From NCBI RefSeq assembly GCF_964656455.1, contig NC_135715.1, positions 146,189,935 through 146,253,934 of the forward strand: 64,000 nt of DNA, written 5' to 3'. This document shows positions 21,800-34,440 of this stretch, in pieces. Numbering within the stretch: position 1 is the stretch's first letter; every line of letters starts with the position of its first letter. The stretch comes from Halichoerus grypus. Lineage: Eukaryota; Chordata; Mammalia; Carnivora; Phocidae. The position numbers and the translations under genes are program-made. Below the pieces are notes generated by a model. The model was given only the letters and a program-made list of their open reading frames with translations, was not told the DNA's origin and made no database searches.

Positions 21800-24179
21800 A
21801 AACCTTTTTAAAAGCATATTTAGGATGTGTGTGATTATTGACTTTTCAAGTTGCTCTATCTTTAATTTTGATTATCAAAAATACATTAGCATTTTTAATC
21901 AGCCATTTGTTGTATATTTTCAAAATAAAAATCAATCACATCAAATTAATCAAAATAAAAATCAATTACTTTTTTGATTAAAAAAGATTTTACTTTTCCT
22001 TTTAAATACTAACATAATTAAATATGTAATTTCAACTCTTCATTGTTGATCACATGCATTTTCCCTTTTCACATTATCCCAAGAATAACTAGAACCCTGA
22101 ATAAAATAAAAATGCCATTTCTAATATCTCCTATTCTACAATAAAAAAGTCTATGCCCATTGACCAAATTTTCGTACGTGCATGTACAAAATATTGCAAT
22201 TCAATCTAGTTTGTCTCTAAACAAATGGATCATATTTGTATAATCTGATATTATTACAGGAAACTTGAATTTTAATGAACCCTATTTGATTTGGATGAGT
22301 CAAGACAGGCATAACACAATTGAGTCAATTAGCAAAAATTTTGCAATCAATGTTGATTAAGAAAATGGGATGATGGTATGTGCATAATTTGGAGGCATTC
22401 CCTGGCTTGAACATTAATACAATGCAGTAAACATTGGCATTTTAAAGATAGCACATTGCTCTGAAATGAAACGATACATATTTTTGATACATGTAAATAT
22501 TAATCTGTATACTTTTTATTATACATGACTGGATATCCATTCAAAGTAGATCTAAAATAATTATTCTCCTTTCATATTCTAGTAAAACATAACCATTAAA
22601 TCTGCTATAGCTAAACATGTAATGAAATAAATCTAGAATATGGCACATAATTATTGTGATTAGATTTTTGTCCTATACATCACTGATGGAAATTTATTTT
22701 TGCTTTAGAGTTTTGGTGTTTTTTAAATGTAATTTGCACATTATGTATGGGTGCTGTTGTCACTACAGACATATTTTTCTTGTGCAGAAACCAATGCACT
22801 TAACTGCCTTAGGTTTACAGATAAAATGTGTACACGTTCTCATTCTTCACAGCATCAACAGTTTTTCTCTTTAATATGTTTACCTTTACAGGTTGTATTG
22901 GGGGTAATTATATTTGCCTTCATTAATGTGCTTTTAAATTGTAATTTAGTTAGCCTATTATCTTATGTCATTTATATTTTTTTGTTAATGATCTTGGGAC
23001 ATTATATGATTTCATATAGCATACACTTGAATGTTGTATGTGAATTTTCTTCGATAATAAAGCCTTCAAAGTAAAATCATGGTGTTTAAAATTAGAACTC
23101 AGGCCATATAAGACAGATATGATTTATATTAGTTCATATTAAACAAAGGTTTAATAAATTGAAATATGCCAGGATTATGATACTGAGAAAATGATTTAGA
23201 AATTAAATATGTAAAACAAAAAAAAAATCAGAATAATAAGCCATTTTGAGGGGATAATGAAGTTCTATTACATAAATTTTGTATCTGCCAAATATCAAAT
23301 CGGTTCTTGAGTAATTGTTCTTGATCTGATTCCATTTTTATATGTAATTTAGAGTTCATCAACCAAAGTAACTGAAAATCCATTAACATATTCTTTCTAC
23401 TTATTATTTGAAATCATATTTGCTTCAAATTGCTAACAAATTATTATTTGAAATCATATTTGCTAACAAATATTATGAAGTATCATGAACACAATTTTGA
23501 ATACTATTATGTGCATTCTCCACATTAACTTCCGGAGATATGCCAGTATTATCTTTCTGGTATAAAACTGAAATATTATTATATTTTCTCAGGTTTTTTT
23601 ATATAGTGATAATTTTTATTTTCATTTATTTGTCCATTAAATGAAAAATTGTATTTGTCCTATGTTATGTTTAAATAATTATTTTTGTAGAAGAATTTAA
23701 TCAAGGAATAAATGCATCTTTAGTATCTTTTTTTTTTTGCTGGGACCTATTCTTAGAAAATTCTCCCTATATTATTAATTTTTTTGTATGAATTCTCTGC
23801 AAAACTATCATTTATTTAAAGATACTGAGAGCTTATAATAGGACATTTGTTCATCTCTGATAGTCAGTGGGTTTATTTTAAGAAAGAAGCAAACACTATT
23901 TCTGATGTAGAGTAGAGCATAGTCTCTATGTAATTTGCAACATGCTGAATATTACAAAAAGTGAAGCACAGTGCTGCTATGGAAATACACAAGGAAATTT
24001 GATATAAGGATTCACTGAAGACCACCCGGAAGAATATCTTTTATCTTATAGATAAGATATAGCTAGGTCTTATTTTCTTATCCTGACAATAAATCTGACA
24101 ATCCTTATATTTTAACTGATTTAGAGCATTTTTATTTAAGGTGATTGCTGATATGTTTGGATTAAAATATATCATTATG
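21800..24179. other. Long AT-rich single-copy stretch without recognisable repeats
   Basis: About 2.4 kb with no L1, SINE or transposon signature. 22130-22480 has higher complexity and motif-like segments (GAGTCAATTAGC, GCAAAAATTTTGC, GCACATTGCTC), making it a candidate conserved non-coding element. A 23-bp sequence TATTTGAAATCATATTTGCT is repeated at about 23404 and 23443. Frames at 22656-23074 show no domain. Confidence 0.4.
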
Positions 24180-26453
24180 ATTTTCATTGTGTTTCATTTG
24201 TTCTTTCCTTCTTTTTACCCTTTTTTCTACCTTCCTTGGGCTTAACAGAGCATGTTTTGTTGTTCTGTTTTATCTTCACAGTTATTCATACTTTTTAGAA
24301 ATATTTAGAGGTTTCTCTAGTTTTATTACATATTGCTTAAACTGTTTGCCTTCAAAGAATATTACACCACTTCACATATAGTGTGAAGCTCTTATAACAA
24401 TAATTTTCAATTCCTCTCATACCTTGTCATATATTTTACTTATACTATAAAGACACAATAATTGTTAATGTTTTGTTTTAATCACTCAATTATCTTTTGG
24501 AGAAATTAAGCACCATGATGATTTCATCTTCATTTATTCCATTTCAAATGTTCTTTGGCTCTTGGTCTTGACGTAGTTTTCTTTGGCCTACATCATGTTC
24601 CTTCTACCTGAAGAACTTCTTTCAACATTTCTTATAGGGTATGTCTGCTGACAATTTCCTCAGTTTATGGTCATCTGAGTAAGTGTATATTTCTGTTTGT
24701 CTTTTAAAGGATATTTTTATAGAACATGCTTCAAAATTCTGGATTGACTTTTTTCTTTTTCAACATTTTAACAATTTTATTCCTTCCTGTCTTCTTGCTT
24801 ATGTGGTTTCTGCAGAGAAGCTTGCTGAATTCTTATCTTTGATCTTTTGTATTTGAGGAGTCTTTTTCTCTGGTTACTTTTTTACCCCCTCTGGTTACTT
24901 TCAAAATTTTCTCTGTTTCTCTGTTTTTCAGCAATTTAAATATGATAGATATGGGTTTTTTTTTCTTTGCTATTTATCCTGCCTTTTATTTTCCAAGTTT
25001 TTTTGAATATGTGGTTTTATGTCTGTCATTAATTTTGGAAAAAAAATTTGCCATTATTTCTCCAAATATTTCTTGTGTTTCATTCTCCCTTTCTTCTTCT
25101 GTGATACTGATTATATACATATGTCACATAATTTGACATCATCCTATGTCTGTTGTATGCTGTGTTCTGTTTTTCTCTTGCACTTCTTTTTTTTTTTTGC
25201 TTTTCAGTTTGGACAATGTCCTTTAACCTACCTTCACATTTGTTGATCTGTTTTCCTCAACCCTTTCAAGTCTCCTGATGGTCCTGTTGAAGGATTCTTC
25301 ATTTCCATCATTTGTGCTTTGATTTTTAGCATTGTTTTTTATATTTCTTGTCATTTCCATTTCACTGCTGAATGTCTATTTGGTTGTCTAACTTTTGCAT
25401 TAGAACCTTTAATTTATCATGGTTATTTAAAATTCCTTGTCTGATTGTTCCAATACCTCTGTCAAATCAGTTTCTGGCCACGATGATTATTTTGTCTTCA
25501 GAAATGTTTATTCTTACCTTTTCATGTACCTCATAAGTTTTTTATTCAAATCAGAAATGTTGTAAAAGATAGATGAAATAGAGGTGAATAAGTTTATACA
25601 TGAAAATGAACACACCTTTCATTCTTCTAGGTCCTTAGTGTGAGATTTTACACTCATCTAGTCAGAAATTTGACTTGGTATGATTGTTTTATTGTAATGG
25701 TTATTCTCCATATACCAAAAGATTGAAGTTCCTCCAGTGATTATTGTGGTTAGAGTATGGGCCATTTGCAATTTTTGCTCCATCATTTGTTTAGTTATTT
25801 TCACTCTTGACTTTAGATTTTCCCTTTATTTTGGTCCCCAGAGAGAATTTGTTTCTTGGCAGCTCTACCGTTGTATTTCACTGTTACTTTTACTCACTGC
25901 TTGTTAGAGAAATGGTGTGGGGGTGGGGAGGTGGGGGCAGAGTGTTCTCTGATGAAAACTCCAATTTTAATTAGGCACTCTAAAATCCAGTATCAATGGT
26001 ATGGCTCACAAAAGTTTCTGCCCCTCATCTGGAGGTAATGGTGAACCTACCATGTATTACTATTCTTGATCTAAAAGCAAAGGTTTTTATTTTGCTTTGT
26101 GTATGTCTGTCTGTCTGTTTTGTTTGTTTTATTTACCTGTTCCCCACCCTCAGCTATACTGTTTTTCTATCTTTGTCATAAGCCCACAAATTTTGTTGCC
26201 CTTTCCTCTGTAGGTTAAGAATTATCTTCATGGGGTGCCTGGGTGACTCAGTGGATTAAGTATCTGACTCTTGATTTTGTCTCAGGTCAGGATTTCAGGG
26301 TCCTGGGATTGAGCCCCATGTGGAGCTCTTGCTCAGCTGGGAGTCTGCTTGAGGATTCTCTTTGCCCATCCCCCCTCCACACTCACCCATGCATAAGCAC
26401 AGGCATGTGCTCTCTCTATTTCTCAATGAATGAATGAATGAATGAATGAATGA

Positions 26454-26484
<31 letters not shown>

Positions 26485-26900
26485 TAAAAAAAGAATTGAA
26501 CTCATTAATGGAGGGGGCTCCAGGTGGTCTTGGCAGTGGCTGTTCTTACCTCATGCTGGAAGCTTTTCCTTGATTCCCCCGAGAGTGAATGGCTAGTGAA
26601 ATATCTGTAAGAAAAGCCTGTGAGATACTGCAAAGTCCCCATCCATCCTATGTCTGTGGCTTCCAGCAATCTTCACACTGTCGCCCTGGCTTCTATCTGA
26701 CCTTTGGAAATTTGGTAGAGATGACTGGCTCTTCCTACTGATTAAGATGGCATAAGTGGCATCTATTTCGGGTAAGCACATGTTTGGGCAGTGTTTCTAC
26801 TTGCAAGAAGCCGTCTCTCTCCAGATTTTGAATTAGCTGTTTGAATTATGATGTCAGTTCACTGGTAGGGTCAAGAAATGTCATTAAATGTCAGGTTGTC
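24180..26900 (-). mobile_element. Probable old L1 5' region, minus strand, with a nested SINE
   Basis: Antisense of the ancient L1 5' region: TTTCTTATAGGGTATGTCTG, TTCTGCAGAGAAGCTTGC, TTTTCAGCAATTTAAATATG, GCCATTATTTCTCCAAATAT, CTGATTGTTCCAATACCTC. The first 1.4 kb (24180-25560) fits best; 25560-26900 is less certain. A SINE (26232) interrupts it. No surviving reading frame is meaningful. Confidence 0.5.
26232..26492 (+). mobile_element. CAN SINE, plus strand, with expanded tail microsatellite
   Basis: GGGGTGCCTGGGTGACTCAG, GGTCAGGATTTCAGGGTCC, then a CT-rich stretch. The tail has grown into (AATG)7 followed by (AAAT)7 at about 26423-26478. Imperfect flanking repeat AAGAATT at 26217-26223 and 26491-26497. 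Confidence 0.93.
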
Positions 26901-27735
26901 CAACTTTTTTCTGGTTGTGAGAGTGAGAGCAATGTTCTTTTTAGTTCTCCACATCTCTAAGCTAAAACAAAGTATGTGTATTGTAAGAGTTCTATTTCCT
27001 AATGTAATCACATCTAACTGGATATCACCTTTTTACAAAAAGTTTTTGAAGTCATAAAAAGGCCATAAAAATTATTCAATAACCTATATAAATAATTACA
27101 CTAAACAGAGGGGTTGCCCACTTTCCATTCATATTACACATACAATTTTTCATCCCAATCCAAAATTTATTGTCCTCAGGAGGTTTTATGTACAACAAAT
27201 TGCAATTCTCCATTTATCAGAAAATATATAATATGGTTTAGTAATTACAATGAATAATGAAACATTTCAGCTACCTGCATTTGCTTATTTCACATATTCT
27301 TTCTTAGAAAAGTGTTTTATACACAGATTTTATATCTTCTGTAGATTGCATTTTATTGATGTATCTCTGAAAACTTTTAATCAATTTACATTTCATAATG
27401 AAAAAGTCAACAAACTAACCATAATCTACTGCTAGATTGTTTTTTATTGAAATCCATGTAATTTATTAATGTAGCAAATGTTAGATTGACACTTTTAGAA
27501 GTATAATGAAGAGATGGCAAATTACTTGAAGCTCTTATTAGATTGAATGTGATACCATATAAAAATATGGTATGAAATAAGATTATTTATTTTTAATTTT
27601 ACTTAATATGTTTCTATACATAAAATAAATCACTAGGGTTTCAAAATCAGTTGCAAAATCTTAATTGTTCCTGATTATATGTATACAATCCTAGGAGAGT
27701 TTTATTTTATACTAAGACATTCATTTATTTATAAT
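26901..27735. other. AT-rich single-copy sequence
   Basis: No gene or repeat family recognised. The 61-codon frame at 27250 has no known domain. Confidence 0.4.
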
Positions 27736-27749
27736 TATTATCCTTAATT

Positions 27750-27941
27750 TATTTTTTTAAAGATTTTATTTATTTATTTGTCAGAGAGAGAGAGAACGCA
27801 CAAGCAGGAAGAGTGGCAGGCAGAGGGAGAGCAGGCTCCCTGCTGAGCAAGAAGCATGATGTGGGACTCAAGCCAAGAACCCTGGGATCATGACCAGAAC
27901 CGACGGCAGATGCTTAACTGACTGAGCCACCCAGGTGTCCC
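27750..27941 (-). mobile_element. CAN SINE, minus strand, perfect TSD
   Basis: AGATTTTATTTATTTATTTG, GATCATGACCAGAACCG, GCCACCCAGGTGTCCC. TSD TATTATCCTTAATT at 27736-27749 and 27942-27955. Confidence 0.95.
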
Positions 27942-28089
27942 TATTATCCTTAATTAACATTAAGATATAAAGGAATTTAGTATCAATGAGGTGATGAGAA
28001 ATGCATTTAATTAAATGTTTAGTACTTACTTCTAGCATCCAACAAATTGGACAAGCTAGAAGAAATAGATAAATGCCTAGAATCATATA

Positions 28090-30240
28090 ACCTGCCAAAA
28101 CTGAAGCAAAAAGAGATAGAAAATTTGAATAGACAGATTATAGCAAGGAGATGAATCAGTAATCAAAAAACTCCTAGTGAATTCTACCAAACATTTAAAG
28201 AAGAGTTAACACCTATTCTTCTCAAACTATTCCAAAAAATAGAAGAGGAAAAAAACCTTCCAAATTCATTCTATGAGGCCAACATTATCCTGATACCAAA
28301 ACCAGATAAAGACACCACAAAAAAAGAGAACTATAGGCCAATATCTTTGATGAATGTAGATGCAAAAATCCTCACCAAAATACTAGTAAAGAGAATCCAA
28401 CAACACATTTAAAAAAAATCATTCACCAATATCAAGTGGAATTTATGCCCAGGATGCAAAAGTGGTTCAATTTTTGCAAATCAATCCACATGATACAGCA
28501 CATCAATAAGAGGAAAGATAAAAACCATATGATCATTTCAATAGATGCCAGAAAAGTATTTGACAAAGAACAGCATCCATTCATGATTAAAGCCCTCAAC
28601 AAAGTAGGTTTAGAGGGAACACACCTCAACATTAATAAAGGCCATATATGAAAAGGCCACAGCAAACATCATACTCAATGAGGAAAAACTGAGAGCTTTC
28701 CTGCTAAAATCAGGTACAAGATAAGGTGTCCATTCTCACTTCTTTCATAGTACTGAAAGTCCTAGCTATAGCAATCAGACAACAAAAAGAAATAAAAGAC
28801 ATCCAAATTGGTAAGAAAGGAGTAAAACTTTCACTATTTGCAGATGACATGATACTATATATAGAAAACCCTAAAGACTCCACCAAAACACTACTAGAAC
28901 TGATAAAAGTGTCAGTAAGGTCACAGGATACAAAATCAATGTAGAGAAATTCATTGCATTTCTATACACTAATTATGAAGCAGTAGAAAGAGAAATTAAG
29001 AAAATAATCCCATTTACAATTACACCAAAAATAATAAGATACCTAGGAATAAACCTAACCAAAGAAGTGAAAAACCCGTATTCTCAAAATTATAAAACAC
29101 TGGTAAAAGAAATTGAAGACAACACAAAGAAATGGAAAGACATGTCATGTTCATGGATTGAAAGAACAAATATTGTTAAAATGCTTATACTACACAATCT
29201 ACACATTAGGTGCAATCCTTATCAAAATACCAACAACATGTTTCAAAGAACTAGACCAAACAATCCTAGAATTTATATGGAACCACAAAAGACTCCAAAT
29301 TGCCAAAGCAATTTTGAAAAAGAAAAGCAAAGCTGGAGACACCACAATTCCAGACTTCAAGTTATATTACAAAGCTGTAATGATCAAAAGAGTATGGTAC
29401 TGACACAAAATAGACACAGGGATCAACAGAACAGAATAGAAAACCCAGAAATGAACCCAACTATATGGTCAATTAATCTTTGACAAAGCAAGAAAGAATG
29501 CAAAGGGAAAAGTTACAGTCTCTTCAACAAATTGTGTTGGGAAAACTGGAAAGCAACATGCACATGAATGAAACTGGACTGTTTTTTTACACCATACACA
29601 AAAATAAATTCAAAATGGGTGAAAGACCTAAATGTGAGACATGAAAAAATTAAAATCTTAGATGGGAACACAGGCAGTCACCTCTTAGACGTCAGCTATA
29701 GCAACTTCTTTCTAGAGGCAAGGGAAATAAAAGCAAACGTAACTATTGGGACTACATCAAAATAAAAAAACTTCTGCACAGCAAAGGAAACAATCAACAA
29801 AACTAAAAGGCAACCTACTGAATGGGAGAAGATAATTACAAATGACATATCTGATAAAGGGTTAGTATCCAAAATACATAAAGAACTTACAAAACGGAAC
29901 ATCCAAAAACCAAATAATCCAATTAAAACATGGGCAGGAGAAATGAACATATATTTCTGCAAAGAAGACATCCAGATGGCCAACAGACACATGAAAAGAT
30001 GCTCAGCATCACTCATCAACAGGGAAATGCAAGTCAAAACCACAATGAGATATCATCTCACACCTGTCAGAATGACTAAAATCAAAAACACAAGAAATAA
30101 GTGTTCGTGAGGATGTGGAGAAAAAGGAACCCTCTTTCACTGTTGGTGGGAATGCAAAATGGTTTAGCCACTCTGGAAAACAGTATGGAGTTTCCTCAAA
30201 AAGTTAAAAACAGAACTACTCTATGATACAATAATCACAC
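28090..30240 (+). pseudogene. L1 ORF2 remnant (reverse transcriptase and C-terminal part)
   Basis: Translated pieces in shifting frames follow L1 ORF2. 28436-28651 gives the RT palm entry ([20 protein letters not shown], then DARKVFDK). 28726-28944 carries the catalytic FADDMILY motif with both Asp present. 29113-29403 gives the [20 protein letters not shown] stretch downstream of RT. Stops and frameshifts separate the pieces, and about 30-40 bases of RT between 28720 and 28740 are missing. The region near 30110-30130 still has the cysteine-rich C-terminal segment, but broken. It cannot encode a working enzyme. Confidence 0.9.
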
Positions 30241-30382
30241 TACTGGGTATTTACCACAAAATACAAAAACACTAATAAAGGGATACATGCACCCCTATGT
30301 TTAAAGAAGCATGATTTACAATAGACAAATTTATAATAGCCCAAAGGTCCATAAATAAGTGAATAGATACAGAAGATGTGGT

Positions 30383-30407
30383 ACACACACACACACACAC
30401 ACACACA
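30383..30407 (+). repeat. (CA)n microsatellite inside the L1
   Basis: CA repeats at the end of the L1 ORF2 region, the same L1 position where the 9.1-kb copy carries its expanded AT/AC repeat. Confidence 0.9.
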
Positions 30408-30597
30408 GGAATATTATGCAGCAGTAAAAAGATGAAATCTTGCCATTTGTAACAACATCAATGGAGCTAAGAGAGTATGTTAAGTGAAATAAGTCAGTCA
30501 GAGAAAGACAAATACCAAATGATTTTACTCATATGTGAAATTTAAGAAAGAGAACAAATGAGCAAAGGAAAAAGAGAGACAAACCAAGAAACAGACT

Positions 30598-30785
30598 GAA
30601 ATTATTTATTTATTTGAGAAAGAGTGCAAGAGGGCAAACATGAGCAGGGGGAGGGGCAGAAGGCAAGGGAGAAGGAGACTCCCCGCTGAGTAGGGAGCCT
30701 GATGTGGATCTCGATCCCAGGACCCTGGGATCATGACCTGAGCCAAAAACAGTTGCTTAACCAACTGAGCCACCCAGGAACCCCT
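30598..30785 (-). mobile_element. CAN SINE, minus strand, nested in L1
   Basis: TTATTTATTTATTTGAG, GATCATGACCTGAGCC, GCCACCCAGGAACCCC. It splits the L1 sequence CAGACTCTTAACTATAGAG; the short repeat CAGACT is present on both sides (30592-30597, 30786-30791). Confidence 0.93.
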
Positions 30786-31084
30786 CAGACTCTTAACTAT
30801 AGAGAACAAACATGGGGGAGGTGACTGGGGGGATGGATGAAATAGATGATGGGGAGGAAGGAATGCACCTGTCCTGATGAGCACTGGATGATGTATGGAA
30901 TTATTGAATCATTATATTGTACACCTGAAACTAATATAACACTGTATGTTAACTATACTGGCATTTAAAAAAATTCGGTGCCATATTAGAATAAAATAAT
31001 CATTACTAGCAGAACTAATAATCATCATGCTAGTTGTCCTTCCTTGAAAAAAATACCCTTAAAAGTAAAGATTTGACAGAATGG

Positions 31085-31285
31085 CATAATGGTTAATTGT
31101 GCATTCTAAACCCTAAGTGGATGAGTTCAAGTATTATAGCTAGCATTCAGTAGCTGCCCAAACTTGAGCAAATTTCTTATTAAATATTCTGAGTCCCAGT
31201 TTATCTTTCAAGTGAGGAAATGACTATCTACTATAGGTTTGTGGGAATGATTAATAATTAATCCATATCAAGCACTTACAGAAGT
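31085..31285 (-). repeat. MIR-like SINE fragment, minus strand
   Basis: In plus reading: GGTTAATTGTGCATTCTA, AACTTGAGCAAATTTCTTA, CCAGTTTATCTTTCAAGTG, TCAAGCACTTACAG: the antisense order of an ancient MIR. Very diverged. Confidence 0.6.
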
Positions 31286-31341
31286 CTTCAATAGACAACC
31301 ATTATATGATTATATTGTCAAATTTTTCAACTCCTTAGTAT

Positions 31342-31534
31342 ATATTCTTTTAATATTTTATTCATTTACCTGTCAGAGAGAGAGAAAGAGCACAAGCAGG
31401 GGGAGGTGCAGGCAGAGGGAGAAGCAAGCTCCCTGCTGAACAAGGAGCCTGATGTGGGACTTGATCCCAGGACGTTGGGATTATGACCTAAGCCAAAGGC
31501 TGACGCCCAACAGACTGAGCCACCCAGGCGTCCC
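31342..31534 (-). mobile_element. CAN SINE, minus strand, with TSD
   Basis: GCCACCCAGGCGTCCC end and CCTGATGTGGGACTTGATCC. TSD AACTCCTTAGTAT (31329-31341) and AATTCCTTAGTAT (31535-31547), one mismatch. Confidence 0.94.
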
Positions 31535-31547
31535 AATTCCTTAGTAT

Positions 31548-32151
31548 TTTTGATGCACTCTATAAAAGTGTTCAGCATCAAGCACTGGTAAATGTTTTGT
31601 TCAGAGTTAAGTGTTAGTGATTGGATTCACACTCAAGTTCTTAGGAATTTAAAGTTAGTCTTTCAGTATACAAGGTGGCAATGAGTGAAATGACTGGTCC
31701 TGAATATCACTACCTTTTATATTTTTCTTGCTTCTGTAACTACTGCTAGCATCCTATCTACAGCAGAGGTATGGCTTTGACCTACCACTTTCCAAGATTC
31801 ACTGGCTATGATCTTCTTCTCTAACCCATACAATATAAATTAAGTAGGCAGTTTTTAGTTTATGAAAAAATTACTTCCTGTGCCTATACCTGTATTACTT
31901 TATGACTTTTCTAAGTATGCATCCTCATAAAAATATACAGGTTATTATTTTGGCCCTCTCTACTTTGTCTCTATGGCATCAGATCACTCTAAGCACTCAT
32001 TTAATATATATTTGTTGATTTAACAAAAGTTCTTTGAACAATCACAATGCATCAAGAGCTGAGGTACATATTGATTATGGAAAGAAACTACTTGATGAAA
32101 GAAGGACTGGCGCATCAAGATATGGATTTTAATTTTGTAGAATTGAATCAG
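31548..32151. other. Single-copy sequence
   Basis: No gene or repeat recognised. Confidence 0.4.
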
Positions 32152-32166
32152 TGGAGACTTTATTTT

Positions 32167-32374
32167 TTTTTAAAGATTTATTTATTTACTTTTAGAGAGA
32201 GAGAGAGAACTCGGTGGGAAGGATCAGAGGGAAAGGGAGAAAGAGAGAGAATCTTGAGCAGACTCCTTACTGAACTTGCAGCCCAATGTGGGGCTCGATC
32301 TTACAACCCTGAGATCATGACCTGAGCCAAAATGAAGAGTCAGATGCTTAACTAACTAAGCTACCCAGCCACCC
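32167..32374 (-). mobile_element. CAN SINE, minus strand, older copy
   Basis: CCCAATGTGGGGCTCGATC, GATCATGACCTGAGCC, AGCTACCCAGCCACCC. TSD TGGAGACTTTATTTT (32152-32166) and TGGAGATTTTATTTT (32375-32389), one mismatch. Confidence 0.93.
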
Positions 32375-32389
32375 TGGAGATTTTATTTT

Positions 32390-34235
32390 AAAATAGAGAA
32401 GAGTACAGAAAAAATATTAAATCAAATACATGAACAAATGCTAATGGCAAATATTTATAATCCTATTTTCTTCTTCAGTGTTTTTAAATATAACAAATTA
32501 ATTACCAACACACTGGAAGTTTCCTAGACCCAAGAAATAGTTATAAATTTCTATATTATTTTCAATAATTAAAGTTTTATATGTAACTTAAATTATTTAT
32601 CAACTAAAGCTTTTTTTACCTTTTTGTTTTTGACACCTATCTTGATTGATGTCCAGCCTTTGTTGATCTGTGAGCTTTGATATCTGCACCAATTTCTAAA
32701 GCTTCTATCCTGATTCCTTGAGATCTTATACTCAGCACCCATCTTCCCTTTCTCCAACTTGGGCCCAATCTCTGTGTTACAGATTTTATTTGTTTCTTTG
32801 TTCACTAATTCATCTCAGCTATGGCTTTTAAATTTAAAAGCAGCATATTTATTAGTTCAATATATTTGGATTTATTTGCATGTGGAAGAGGGATTCTGTA
32901 ATTACTCTATCTTACTGCTTAGAATTGGGCATCGTTTGAAAATATTTATTGTGGCACTGTCAGGGATATTGAATACAAAATGCATGTTTTTTTAATATGA
33001 GAGATGAAAATGGTATCTATGATAATGTAAATTGTTAACATATATTATCTTTTGCAAAGAAATCAATTTCATGTGTCTGAAAAATAAATATATTAACAGG
33101 AAAATCTCTGTAAAGAAAATCAGAGGTGTTCTTAGGAAAAAGTGATGACTCAAACATTGGAAATGAAAGAAATAAGGTTTTATTATATGTGTACATATTA
33201 TACATCAAAATGGAATGTTACCTTTCTTTGTAATTTACACATAGCAGAAAATATTAACCTCTCAAATGGAATACTCAAAAATAAAAAGCATGAGGGCTCC
33301 TACTAATATGCTTAATGTTAGATTCAGTGATAAAAGGTTTAGCATTTTTATCAAAATACATTAAAAACAAACTGTAAAACTTTGATAACATGATATTCAC
33401 ATCTTTTAGAAGTTGCCAACTATATAAGATAAAACAATGCTAATTTTGTAATTCTAGAAATTTCTATAGTATATGATTGACTCATAATGTAGAATGGTGA
33501 TTGAGCTTTTATTTTGCACTTGAAATGAGGTAAGCAGATATCTGGGCATTCATATTTTTAAGTTTGGCTGTATATAAACATATTAAGTCATCATATTATA
33601 CATGCATACTTATAAAATTGAAGTATGTATTCCCCATGAAATATCCATTAACAAGTACAAGAAAGGGAAAGTGTACTATCTCTCTATTACCAACTTGTAT
33701 TTTTATCAGCACTTAAAAGAGGACAAATTTTGTTGCAGCTCACCTAACTGTAATTTTATTTCACATTTTTTTTAACAGGAAGGTTGAATAACCTCTCTCT
33801 TTCTTTCCTTACTTCCTTTCCTAGAAACACAATGAACTTTCAGTTCAATTCATATGATTATATAAGGAAGTTATTTATTCTTTTAACTATATTCTACAGA
33901 TACAAACATTACCTGTGAGCTTGATAACCTAGCTGTAGAATAAATTGTATAGTTATAAATTTTAACTATCAGTCAAATGTACTAAATAAATATCAAATTC
34001 TTAATTCTGTTTCTTGTTTTGAAACAGTTCTCAAATGTGTCAAGCAGGAATTTATTTAGTAGATATTAATCACAGGTCCTACACTATAGCATTGGGAAGA
34101 TACCAAAATATTATGCAATTTGTATAAATATAAATAAACACACAACTGAAATGAGAGCTAATTTCGTGGCTAGTTACCTTTTCTTTATTGTAGCTTTAAA
34201 TATCTCTATATCATTATATCATTGTGTTCTTTTTT
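32390..34235. other. Long AT-rich single-copy stretch
   Basis: About 1.8 kb without repeat signatures. Overlapping short frames near 32593-32995 show no known domain. I see no gene. Confidence 0.4.
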
Positions 34236-34237
34236 AT

Positions 34238-34440
34238 TTATATATTTTAAAATAAAAATTGTATATATATAAGATGTACAAAATGATGATTTGATATACA
34301 TATAATGAAATGATGATTACAGTCAAGCTAATTAACATATCTTCTGAATTCCCATTTTTGTGTGTGTGATGAATGCACCTGAAATCTATTTCTTAGCATA
34401 TTTCTAGTGTTCAATACAGTATTGTTACCATTAGATTCTT
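34238..34440 (-). mobile_element. Old L1 3' UTR fragment, minus strand
   Basis: GATGTACAAAATGATGATTT, AGTCAAGCTAATTAACATAT, TGTGTGTGTGATGAATGC and CAATACAGTATTGTTACCAT follow the antisense of old L1 3' UTRs. Confidence 0.75.

Larger units (their letters stand above)
28030..30968 (+). mobile_element. Carnivore L1, plus strand, 5'-truncated, about 2.75 kb without the SINE
   Basis: Begins within ORF2 upstream of the reverse transcriptase (AATTGGACAAGCTAGAAGAA) and runs through the RT region, the C-terminal ORF2 region and the 3' UTR (CACCTGAAACTAATATAACA) to a short A tract near 30970. It is the longest uninverted L1 here. A minus-strand SINE splits the 3' UTR at 30598-30785. It lacks ORF1 and the endonuclease domain, so it is a dead 5'-truncated copy. 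No TSD found, in keeping with greater age than the copies at 53.3 and 60.4 kb. Confidence 0.93.

Noticed and set aside
22656..23074. Overlapping frames (72 and 107 codons) as a possible small gene
   Set aside because: No recognisable domain, T-rich hydrophobic translation, no conserved start context visible.
29696..30043. 115-codon minus-strand frame
   Set aside because: Antisense of L1 ORF2.
30383..30407. CA repeat as a possible CRISPR-like array or regulatory Z-DNA element
   Set aside because: A plain microsatellite at the usual L1 position; no spacers, eukaryotic DNA.
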